DNA from: Xylogone sp. PMI_703
Taxonomy: Eukaryota; Ascomycota; Leotiomycetes
Reading direction: 5' to 3'
Length of the DNA: 64,000 nucleotides
NCBI GenBank assembly: GCA_021399445.1
Contig: JAJTUQ010000002.1
Span: 806,001 to 870,000 of the forward strand
Each line of letters begins with the position of its first letter. The stretch's first letter is position 1. Positions 38,001 to 47,995 of this stretch are shown one piece after another. The notes beneath the pieces are model-generated. The model saw only the letters and a list, made by a program, of their open reading frames with translations, ran no database searches and was not told the origin of the DNA. A program made the position numbers and the translations under genes.

Positions 38001-39843
38001 TTCGTGAATTTCCTCGATTCTCTCTAGCGGGAAACTCGCAGTGCCAAGTTCCTTATCTTTGCGGAACTCGTTAAAGTCAAAGAGCTGCAGTGTCAGAGTA
38101 TCAGTAAAGGATGTGATAATGACGTATTTTGTCTCATTCCACCTCGGGTTCGCGTTCTCTTTAACTATCTTGGTTTGTGCAAGGGCAGCACCGCTGTTGA
38201 GAGATACCACAGCATATGGGTCTGGGGTACCGGCAAATTTGTCAGGGTTCTTCAATCCCTGCGCCCCATGAAGAGTTACTGCTAGGACACCAATGGCTTG
38301 GTCCACAGGTGATCCTGCTAGCATCTTGGCAACCTCGATAGGGAAGACGTTTGGTGCGTACATCATGGGACCAATATTGGCGTGGATTTGCTCTAGAATG
38401 AAGCTTTCGAGACCCGGGATGAAGTTGATATCGAAGCCTAGATCACCTCCAATGGGTTTGCAGACATAATCAATCGTCGGCCGCTCGAGGAAGCAAACCT
38501 CCACCTTCTCCACGTGTGGGAAAGGGATCTGTAGCTTAATCTTAACCTGCATGATACCAGAAAATGCCATGTCTTCCACAATGACATCCAAGCCCTTGCT
38601 GATTAATGCCTTACCAATTCTGATTTCGAGTACTACCTTGGGATTCACCTTGTTTTTGACCTGACGGGACGTCATGTCTGTGTGATCATTGGGGGTGAAG
38701 CTAAACTTCCAGTCCATGATAACAGTATCATCTTCCGCCTTCGGATACGTCTTCACATGTTCCATTCGTGGAGGCTTGCTCCCCAGAGTAAAAGTCTTCA
38801 GCCGGAGACTATCTAAAAAGGCCGGAGTAGCTGTGCTCAGGACCTGATCGACGGAATTGATGACGGTTTCCGCCAACACTGGCTGGAAAATAGGCCAGAA
38901 CTTAACCAAGAAGCTATTGATCCACTCCAGGCTCTCTGTGTCGCTCTCCATTTTGCTCTTTGCAACTTCTCGTCTCAAATCATCTCGAAAATTTCGACGA
39001 ACTCGGCGGATAGATGTGCGGTAATATGTGCCACAGGTTGCCATAATGATGAACACCCAGGCCAGTCCACCTCCAATAACAGCCACAAACCAGGAGGCAA
39101 GGCATGCGAATATTATGATAGCAGTGTTATGATACCAATCTGACAATGAGGGGCCTCTAGTCAGTATGAACGGGCAAAACGCTAGAACACTGACAAAAAG
39201 AATGTGTCCGCAGAGTACTCACCACCGTAGAACTTGTCCTCTAGTTTGCCTTCAAGCCAAGTTGAATGCTCCAGCAAGCTCTCCCCCTCTTCATTGTCGA
39301 TGCTGCCAAATCTAGGAGCCCAGCCTGTCCTTTCAATCCAACGGGCCTCTTCGTCTTCGGGGGATACGCCGTTTGGTTCGGGCTTGCCCGAGTCGGATGA
39401 GGGAGGGAGTGCTCCTGCGGCAGAAGGCGAGGGAAGGGCATAGGCTGGGGAAGCTGGGGCCGATCCATCGTCTAGATCAGTGACCAGGAGAGCAGCTTTG
39501 GGTTTGCGCTGATGGTGGAAATTGGCAGGTACATTCTGGAAGAGAAAATGGGTACAGGTTAGCAATTAGCAAGCGGGGGCCGAGTGCAACCGAGCTAGAA
39601 TAAGGACCCGCAGTAAGAAGGTCAAGGGAAAGGGGGCAATAATGAAGAACTCACAGCTCGAGCTTGTGCAGCCTTCTCTTCAGGAGAAGCATCTGGATCA
39701 AACTCGAAGGCGGCCACGCCTGCTTTCTGGCTCTCCTTGACTATCTGGTGCCGAGCATCATCTGCAGTAACGCTGCTGTTTGGATCTTGGGCAGCGTGAA
39801 TGGTGCTCTGTTGCTGGAGCTCGGCATCCAAGGCCGGAGACAT
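35100..39843 (-). CDS. Tricalbin-like SMP and multi-C2 membrane-contact protein
   Basis: ER-plasma membrane tether and lipid-transfer protein of the tricalbin/extended-synaptotagmin family. Four exons (39843-39655, 39535-39223, 39139-36513, 36443-35100) give 1490 residues, near yeast Tcb3 (1545). Layout: acidic and Pro/Ala-rich N-terminus; hydrophobic hairpin about 169-210 (AIIIFACLASWFVAVIGGG); SMP domain about 237-440 (ESLEWINSFLVKFWPIFQP, VEDMAFSGIMQVKIKL); C2 domains about 450-570 (GTPDPYAVVSLN), 592-713 (GQLNPYAVLLLN) and 732-855 (GKSDPYVRVLL); a coiled, charged linker; a degenerate C2 about 945-1025; a C-terminal C2 about 1083-1195 (DRNGYSDPYCKFELNGE); then a Ser/Thr-rich tail with one more beta-rich segment. 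Several C2 loops keep the Asp residues needed for calcium. The frame opens at a GTG four codons earlier; the ATG at 39843 is used. Confidence 0.92.
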
Positions 39844-39957
39844 GATGCGGCACACCAGCTATGCCAATGGCGTTGGCACGCAACACAGAGTTGGTGGGCA
39901 GCAGAAGGGCCAGCAGGAAGTGGTGGAGTGAGGAGATGGACGAGCTACACGAGTGCC

Positions 39958-39973
39958 GAGAGAGAGAGAGAGA
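39958..39973. repeat. GA dinucleotide microsatellite
   Basis: Run of alternating G/A about 115 bp upstream of the tricalbin start, reading as CT in the direction of transcription. Confidence 0.75.
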
Positions 39974-40346
39974 CCAATGCGGGCAGCGGCCAGCAAGAAC
40001 AGTAGCAAAAGTTGCGGTGGCAGCAGGGATGAAAGCAATATACACAGAAGGAGAATAGATTAAATAGAAGGTATAGAAGGAGAGGGGAGAAAGAAGTAGT
40101 TAAAAATGCTGGAGGAGAAGAGGGCAATGAAGGTGGTGTGGCCTGCCAGAACCAAAGAGAGCGATGCAGAGACATGCGTCAGATGCGTGCGATGGGTGCT
40201 GGGGGTGGAGCAATAGCGTGTGTGTGTAGCGCCAGCTTCCCTGGATCTGGCGCGGCCTAGCGAGGGTTTAGCGAGAGCTAGCAAGGTGGGATCGTGCTGC
40301 GTGGCTCTTGGGAAGGGAGGGCAGTGACGGAGCGTCCATTATTGCC

Positions 40347-40374
40347 TGTACCGGTGCTGCGTACTGTACAGTAC
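40347..40374. repeat. GTAC-rich intergenic cluster
   Basis: Four GTAC tetramers in under 30 bp, including the CTGTACAGTAC palindromic block also seen at 22101-22180. Confidence 0.55.
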
Positions 40375-43300
40375 AGCATTGCCAGTATTGTTACTGTATC
40401 CGCGCCCCAGCAGCGCTTCAGCTAATTAGCTGGAGCTGGCGGCCCACGATGCCCAGGTCCAGCTGAGCTCCCAAGCTGGCGGAGCGGAGACTTGTGAGCA
40501 CATCCGCACTCGCTACACAGCACTGTAGAAGTACACCGTACCTGCTCCTCGCTGCTCATCAGGGTTGTGTGCGTTGCCGCACCTTGATCGAACCACAACC
40601 GTTCTCCAGGAGGTACAGGCGTTACAGGCGTATACAAGTGTACTACCGCCACAGTGCCGTAGTGTCCCATACTTGTATACAGGACAGCTAATAGTGCAGC
40701 AGAAAAGAGACAACTAGGAGACACGCACTTGCACTGTGGCTCAGGGCCATGCTGTTTGCTGCTTGCTGCTTGGCAGCCAGAAGTGCGCCGATACCAAGGA
40801 AGCAGAGGGCACGAGGCCAAGACTTCAACTCTTTAGCTGTCCTGCTTGGCCTGCCTTGGGTTGTCGCTCTCCTTACAAGGATGACAGTTACTGTACCCTC
40901 TCTTCTCTTCTATATCATAAGTTATCAATGAAATCAATGCAACAAAGTAAAATAATGCCAGCATGGCCCGATTTCCTCCCTCCTGCACATTCCACTGTGC
41001 TGGATATTGTTACTCGGTACTGGAGCAGGCACGCAGAACGCCATTGCGCAGGTGGCACCGCAGAAATCCGGCCAGCATGACCAGCAGAGACCTGTTTCCT
41101 TGCATTATTCTCATCTCTATCATCACAGCAGATCGATCGCCGACCCATGGCAGGCAACTACCGTACAGCTACAGGATTGACCTTTTTGGCTGGATGCACA
41201 GCGATGGGCCGTCGCACGCAGGCACGCATGTCTTAGAAGCCCCCCGGCTTTGGCATGGACTGCAGGTGCAGCAAGAAGAGAAGTCGGGAATGGGAGCAGA
41301 GAAATGAAGCCAACCTGGCCACGACTACGTGACTTGGCCGATAAAGCAGTGGCGATGGTGATTGCACGCATATCGTCACATTTACTTCCCACGCCTACTC
41401 CGCATCTCACGTGAAATGCATCGGGGGGCAGCACTGCTGGACCGATACTTTGTACGGCGACGAGGGCGAGTGCTGTGGTTCTCCCGCTACCATCCCCCCA
41501 TGATAACGCTAAAACAGGCGCAGAACAGCGCAATCCGATCCCTCAGATCTGGGGAGCAAACAATCCTTGCGGAAATCGTCGTCATTGCTTGGCAACGCTG
41601 CCGGGTTGGGCTGGGCGCCGAGGGACGTGCTGGAGATACCGAGGGGAAACGAGGGAACAAGAAAAAGGGATTGCGAGAAGTTCCATGCAAAGGGGTAATC
41701 CAAATCGCCATCAATTGACCACGACAGCCGCTCAGCACTACGGCGGAGAGGAGGAGAGAGAAAAGGAAAGGAAGGGACGGATTTTGCAGCTGGTAATAAC
41801 GGCTTGTACAAAGAGTCCGAGTTTTGCCTGTTGGCTGCGGGTTTTTTCCCCTTCATGCCTGCAATCGTCACGGCCTTCAGCAGCACAGGGATCGCCGTCC
41901 TGCACAGCACTACGGTACAGCACGCGGAGCACTCCCGAGTAGCGCCCAAGGACTGCGCTATCTGGCGCCAACTACGGCATGCTACAGGGTGACACTATCA
42001 CCGTAGCAGTGCGCACTGCCGGTACATCTACGGAGCTACGGTACACAGCTACACGGAGCAGCATTATAGAATTCTGGTTTAGATACAATACCATTCTGCT
42101 CTCTGCTGCCCCTGGCTTCATTAGCCCTATGAATCAGCCCTACCCGGTGGTGTTAAGATTATGATTCCCCCAAACCGTCTCTGACACACAGTGCAAGACT
42201 TTGCTAGCTACTACCACTACTGCTATATCGTGTGTAGCTACGGTGCGGTAACTTAGCTTAGTACGCTAATTACTTAATTCCTGAAAGCTTCAAGCTACTA
42301 ACCGAGCCGGCAAAGCTTATCGCGAACCAACAGCTTCGGTATCGTGCTTGCGCCATGCAACACCAGCAGACGCCGTGGTGAAGAGAATGCGATGACCCAA
42401 AGTCTCCATTGATAGTGACCCGATATCTACAGAAGCCGACCGAGGGCTGCTGTGGGGGTGCGCGCTGCTGCCTTTGTTGCTCTCGGCTGCTTCGAGTGGA
42501 TGCGTGCATGCTCTGTGCTCGGTGCTCTTCTGTCAACTCCATGCCTACTCGAGATTGCCCCATACCAGACTTTCCATCTTCTGAGTTTGGCTGGCTCGGC
42601 TGGAAACAACTCGCCAAACATGACTGAGGCAGCTGCGTCTACCGCCCCGTGATGTCCTTTCTCTGCCTCAATCGCCCTCTCGAAGCCCTCCTAGACAGCG
42701 AGACGCGCAGTTATTCACGGAGTACCCAGTTTCATTTTCCCATGTACATACGCCGGGACGCACAACCAAGAATTAGTAACTGCTGAAATATGATAAGTTG
42801 CAGTTCGAATCTGTTGGAGATGCAGTCTCACGTGACGAACCCTTCTTTCTCGAGAGGGTGAGAATGGTAAGGTAAAGTACTGTAGTTAAGGTTCGAGCCC
42901 CATCATGCTAATAGATATACTCCTCTGTATTGGTGCCGTAATTACCCCTAAATCGATAGCTAGACCCCGCTCTGGGCGCACCTTTGTCGCGGCAACTATC
43001 CACGATGATAGGGCAGCCCCTGCAGGGCCCCAGAAGGCTCAACATGTGGCAGTGCTTTGCCGCGGCCTCGTCCTTACCGCCTGTCCATTGGTGGCCTTGT
43101 CCCACGACGTCCCTGGTCGTCTCTGATACACCCAGCGCCTCGTGCGACACGTCAGGCTCCGCAACTCTCCCTTCCCACACGGCGATGATCGCCATTTTGG
43201 AATTTTCCAACCCCCAGATATTGTGTTCCCTAAAGAAAATCACCGTTCTCTCCGTGAGACCATTTGGCTTGTCCTGAAATTAGATCACGCTCCTTTCAAT

Positions 43301-43461
43301 CGGTCCCTTGGCTACCCAGATTGTGCTCGGGACCGCCCTTACGCTTGTAGGGGGCCAGACGTCTTGTAAGCTGACTTTCATGATTGGTGCTGGTTCTGTT
43401 AGTTGTGCGAGGGAAGCCTCCTCATTAGAAGTGCCATCTGCAGTCTTGCCTCGACACCGAG

Positions 43462-46400
43462 ATGGAAGGCAGCCCGAAAGGTGCGAAGAAGCTTGAAGCT
43501 ACAATCAGGACTCGTATTCTGGGCAAACTACGCAGCAAGCCAGAAACCGCCAACACCGCCGAAGAGATCACTGCGTTTCTTTATGGACAAGTCACCCCTT
43601 CAGACTCGAAGTCTTCCGACGGATTAGATGCTTCGGTCGCATCACAATTGCCCCAGAATGCCGGGAGGCAGAACTTCGAAAAATTGACAGAACGACTGGT
43701 CATCCGGGCAAGGAGAAGGAAGGGTTTGGTCGTTCGATTTACAGATGACGAGCCTACGGTCATCGGTGAAGGTGGTGAGGAGTCTGATATGCCTACATCG
43801 GATATATCAAAAGCGAAACTACTAGGCCAACAGTCACTTACGCAGGCAGCCCAACCAAAAGTGGCGCCACAGACTCGTTCGGAACGTACCTATGGCAGGT
43901 CTTTACAGCAAGCGGAAGGGCTAGCTCATAGGAGATCATGGGCGGCACGAACAGGAGACGGACAAGAGGACTGGCTCCAGGCTCTTGAAGCAATGGGAAA
44001 CCCAGAGCAGCAGCCCCAGCAGGATCAGTCTAAGCTCGGCCAAGACACAAAGGTTAACATGACACCTGTGGATCAGTCAGGCGATGCAGCTCCGAAACTG
44101 CCTTCATTTGCAGCTAGAGTGGATGCAAAGATGTGGACTAAAGATGGCCAGGAGGAGTTAGTCACATCGAGACCCGATTCCTCTAGGAGGAACGATGGTA
44201 CTCCGTCATCGTATCCTTCTCCTGGAGCTAGTAGTCCTGTTAGAGCGGTTAATTCCAGGCTTATGAACCCTATACAAATGTCTCCTTCATCTCCACGATC
44301 TCGAGGATCCATATCAGGAAGCATTGCTTCGGTATCTGTAGCGTCAACTTCCGCTTTAGATTCTAGTCCAGTTTCCAATGCTCCCTCTTCTCCATCTAAA
44401 AGCCGTTCTGCTAATGTCCATAGCCCAACGGATACTACCGGAGAGGATCTACTTCAAGACTTTTCGGATCGCCTTTCGCATCTTGTTGCACTCTTCAAAT
44501 TGTCAACCACGTCAATTAAGCCGTTGTCAGAAGCATCACATGGGGAACTCTGCCGTGTTTCTCTCTGGTGGTTTCTCAAAGGCAGACGGAACCTTGAAAT
44601 TAGCATCCGAGAAAGTGCTGCTGGCGCAAATCCTCAAGCTGCGATCTCTCCTATCCGCCACCAAGCCTATGCCGATCTGGCTAAGGCACTCTGGGTAGTC
44701 GGACATATCACGCCTAAGCCTAGTGATCCAGGGATGGGCGGAGTATATAACCCTCCCGCAGACGTAGTGGAAGCTACTGATGCCCTCTACTCAAACATCA
44801 AGAAAATGGTGAGCTCTATGAAGCGTAATAATCTGTTGCCTCCGGATGCACAAGATTCACCGTTGCCGCAAGGGCTCGACTGTTCGATTTGGGTTCAGGG
44901 TCAAGGGAATCATTCTTTGCTTCGTAAAGACCTCCTCGTATCTAAGAGGAAACTGTATGATTCTTTGCCTATAGGAGATTCGACTCGCTTCTTTCTCTAC
45001 TATAATATGTTTGTTGAGTCATACCTTGTCCAGGCCTCTGAGACCCAGGACTATCGCTCCCCGTGTCTTGTATCACTTGTCCGATATGTTGGGGAGACGA
45101 CGTTAACACTAATTGTAGCCAGTCAAGACGGTGCAATTAATGTATGCGTGCAGACAGACAAATCTCAAGGCATAACATGGGAAGATGTATCATGGCGTGC
45201 AGACAAGGACTGCATCGATATCACATTTTCAACGAGTTACAAACTGAGACTCCGTTGCCTTCAGCAAGACTTCCGTAGCCTTTGGATGCATTATGACTAC
45301 CATCATAAAACTCATGGTAGCCTCCTATGCGGGCGAGATGAGACCGTCTGCTATGATAACACCATCAAAATGTTTCAATACTACGATTCAGATCCAAAAT
45401 CTCAGCCCTTCCCAAGAGAGCCATTGGCGGATTGCCACGTGCGGTTTTTCGAAAAGAGAATTAGCACACCGGCATCCAAAGGTCAGCAGGAGACATACGG
45501 TGGTCTCCGCGTAGTCGTAGTAACTGGTAAGAGCGTCAAAATGCTAAGGGCTATCAAACAGGACCTACCGCCGAGCATGCCGCTTCAATTTGCGTTCATG
45601 CGGGGAGAAGGTGGCTATCCAACTCTTATGATCAAGATCGACAATGGAAAGGTCAATTCAAAGATGGTCTTGACCTTTAATGACCCTGCAGAGCGTCTTC
45701 GACTGCATTCAAAGCTTGCCGGAACTTATGTTTCCGATACCGAGACAGTGCTGTGTGAAGCACCATTGCAGGCAATGTCTATTGCGACTCGTGCTGCGGA
45801 TAAATCAGATCTGAGAGGCTTGGAAGGAACGAAGTGGCAGAGATTCCGGATTATCCAGCGAAATGATACCAATCCGAAGATGCTGATGTCTAATCTACGT
45901 GTGATAACAGACTTTGAGACCGGAGGCATTACAGATAGGATGCAGTTTGGGCCAGGAGAGCTAAACTTACGTCTGGATGTCGTATTCAGCAATCAATTAA
46001 AAATTCTACGCCAACCACAGCAAGACATGAGCATCTCGATGCTGATGGGCCCAACACGGCCGGAAATGCCGCAACAGTTAGCAGATATGCTGAAAACTGT
46101 TAGAGATACCCAGACAATTCGCACCTACACCTTCCCGACCCTGACAGAACTTCATTCTTTCCAGACTGCCCTAACGGGCTTCACTGTCTTGTTCGATGGC
46201 AACGCAACATCATTCAATATCTCACGCCGGCGAACTGGCGTCCCCATCCACAAACACTGGGACTGCGCTTCCTCTAGAATCCAGGTGTTACGGAAAGACA
46301 AGGTTGTGCAGCTAGTCGCATTCTTTGAAAACTTCAACCACGGCGATTGCATGAATTTTGTTCTAAGGGAGACGGATCAATTGGAGACCTCCACTCGCTC

Positions 46401-46704
46401 GGGCAAGTTTTCTCTACGAATGGTGGATGCTAAATTCGCCCTGCCAAAGATGGCATCTGAAAGTGAACCCAATATTGATACGAGATTTGTATCCCTGGAT
46501 TTACCGGATTATCCGGGGGAACATGATGATGTTACTATTTCATTTGATATCCAAGCTGGTATGCCTGGCTCATCCCTTCTCATTTGGCACCTGACTAACT
46601 TGATATCCCAAGATTTGGATAGGTTCACGAAGGCATTACCGGCCCCAGTTAAGACTGGACATCGCCTAGGAAGGATGGGGACGGTGAAAAAACGAGATGC
46701 TTAA
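43462..46704 (+). CDS. Large fungal protein of unknown function
   Basis: Uninterrupted frame of 1080 residues with a good ATG context (gagATGg). I do not recognise the family. Residues 1-30 are basic (KKLEATIRTRILGKLRSK). About 30-350 is Ser/Pro/Gln-rich and probably disordered, with SPSSPRSRGS- and SPSKSRS-type runs that look like phosphorylation sites. From about 330 onward the protein looks folded: an alpha-helical block (LLQDFSDRLSHLVALFKLS, SLWWFLKGRRNLE), then several hundred residues of mixed beta strands (LVRYVGETTLTLIVAS, RVVVVTGKSVKMLRAI, MVDAKFALPK). The beta-rich repeats could be PH-like folds, but this is a guess. No membrane span, signal peptide or catalytic motif stands out. 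Codon use and composition look like the neighbouring genes. Confidence 0.75.
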   Translation: MEGSPKGAKKLEATIRTRILGKLRSKPETANTAEEITAFLYGQVTPSDSKSSDGLDASVASQLPQNAGRQNFEKLTERLVIRARRRKGLVVRFTDDEPTVIGEGGEESDMPTSDISKAKLLGQQSLTQAAQPKVAPQTRSERTYGRSLQQAEGLAHRRSWAARTGDGQEDWLQALEAMGNPEQQPQQDQSKLGQDTKVNMTPVDQSGDAAPKLPSFAARVDAKMWTKDGQEELVTSRPDSSRRNDGTPSSYPSPGASSPVRAVNSRLMNPIQMSPSSPRSRGSISGSIASVSVASTSALDSSPVSNAPSSPSKSRSANVHSPTDTTGEDLLQDFSDRLSHLVALFKLSTTSIKPLSEASHGELCRVSLWWFLKGRRNLEISIRESAAGANPQAAISPIRHQAYADLAKALWVVGHITPKPSDPGMGGVYNPPADVVEATDALYSNIKKMVSSMKRNNLLPPDAQDSPLPQGLDCSIWVQGQGNHSLLRKDLLVSKRKLYDSLPIGDSTRFFLYYNMFVESYLVQASETQDYRSPCLVSLVRYVGETTLTLIVASQDGAINVCVQTDKSQGITWEDVSWRADKDCIDITFSTSYKLRLRCLQQDFRSLWMHYDYHHKTHGSLLCGRDETVCYDNTIKMFQYYDSDPKSQPFPREPLADCHVRFFEKRISTPASKGQQETYGGLRVVVVTGKSVKMLRAIKQDLPPSMPLQFAFMRGEGGYPTLMIKIDNGKVNSKMVLTFNDPAERLRLHSKLAGTYVSDTETVLCEAPLQAMSIATRAADKSDLRGLEGTKWQRFRIIQRNDTNPKMLMSNLRVITDFETGGITDRMQFGPGELNLRLDVVFSNQLKILRQPQQDMSISMLMGPTRPEMPQQLADMLKTVRDTQTIRTYTFPTLTELHSFQTALTGFTVLFDGNATSFNISRRRTGVPIHKHWDCASSRIQVLRKDKVVQLVAFFENFNHGDCMNFVLRETDQLETSTRSGKFSLRMVDAKFALPKMASESEPNIDTRFVSLDLPDYPGEHDDVTISFDIQAGMPGSSLLIWHLTNLISQDLDRFTKALPAPVKTGHRLGRMGTVKKRDA

Positions 46705-47995
46705 TGACACCTTTGCTCTGGATTACACAGCTTGCATAATGTTGGGGATTATTTAGCATTTGTAGGTTGATTACAGCACCAGAGCATAGCGAGGAGTTTT
46801 TGGCGTTCCTTTTCTGAGAAGGTCCCCATTTGGGACGTGGAAGCAACTTTGGAATCATGAATACATAGCTTAAATTGAACTTGTTTATTTCATGACCATA
46901 AAATACCTTAAATGTAATTTTTATCCTTACTCCAAGGCCAATAGGATTTAAACATTCCTGTGCTGCCTTAGTAAGAAGATTGGCAAGACGAAGATGCCCC
47001 CAGTGTGCTATCTTCGTTAATGACACGCTCTCGCTGAAAGCTTCCAGGAAGTGTACGGAGTACAGTAATTATGACGGAGGAACGAGGTGCCAAAAATAGA
47101 TTGGTCCAGTGGATGACGGGCCCGCCCACATCCACATCATAATTCCAGGCTGCACTCCCTGGATATAGCTGCAGCATTAAGAATTATATGTCGCTCTGCT
47201 CTACGGACGTGGTGATGGGGTTCATACCGGTTTCCTGATGACAGACACAGGCAGGTTGTTATCCCTCTTGCAACAAAGTTTCGTTTGCAGCATCTGACTT
47301 AATTCTCGCGATCTATGAAGGAGCCTCTGACCTGTGATCTGCTATGTAGTACTGGTATTACTGTATTGCGCAGTAATAGTGACATCCACCTGTGGGAAAG
47401 TACACAGCCGCACACTAGAGCTGCCGCCAGAAATACGAGGCGTTCGTGGTCTCTTCCACAACCCCCCTTACCCATAAGGTGCCGGGCTGCCAGGGCGCGC
47501 TGGTAGGCCTCGCCAACAGAAATACGACATCCTGAACTTCTGCCAACTCTCTTGCTAACAATTACTTCGTAATAATACGACACTTCTTTACGGTCTGGAA
47601 ACCTGGTCAACGGAGAGATTCTCTGGCCGTGGCGGTGCGTCGCTTTTCAAAACATCTCGTTTGCTTCTTTCTCTTATATCCATCTCGGAGATTTTTCTAT
47701 CCTACGGCTCTAGGTCAGGCTTAGCTTCCCCTTCCCTCGCATTGAGATACACCACCCGTATTCAGTTTAACCACCGCGCGTTTCAGACTGAGCACAGCGA
47801 TCAAGGCAGATCCACGCAAAACTGCGTCTGCATCACTGCCAAATCATAGCAGCTCTCCGATCGAATCCTCGGCCAATCCGTCCATCGTCATAATGGCATA
47901 CTAGGGGCAGGAGTATTTTTTGAGACTACCTCTTGTCTGCATAGGCGCGCGATTGCGGCTTTGTCGATGTATGCGACCCTTTGGAACTTGAGGCC
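46705..47995. other. Intergenic region
   Basis: 1.3 kb between two + strand genes. Small minus-strand open frames lack motifs. It should contain the 3' end of the unknown gene and the promoter of the TRP/ML-like gene. Short GTAC motifs occur near 47054-47064. Confidence 0.45.

Larger units (their letters stand above)
39844..43461. other. Large divergent intergenic region
   Basis: 3.6 kb between the tricalbin start and the next + strand gene, the longest gene-free stretch here. Many open frames of 60-150 codons overlap on both strands, but none has a recognisable motif or a plausible set of exons. The first 300 bp is purine-rich on the + strand, i.e. CT-rich in the direction of tricalbin transcription, as expected for a fungal 5' leader. 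GTAC clusters occur at about 40347-40374 and more sparsely to 42890. Confidence 0.5.

Noticed and set aside
40422..42627. Cluster of 60-155-codon open frames on both strands
   Set aside because: Heavily overlapping in all frames, no recognisable domains, no convincing splice structure; best explained as GC-biased non-coding DNA.
42840..42915. tRNA-like sequence GGTTCGAGCCCC
   Set aside because: The flanking bases do not form a T-stem, and no acceptor stem pairs with the upstream sequence.
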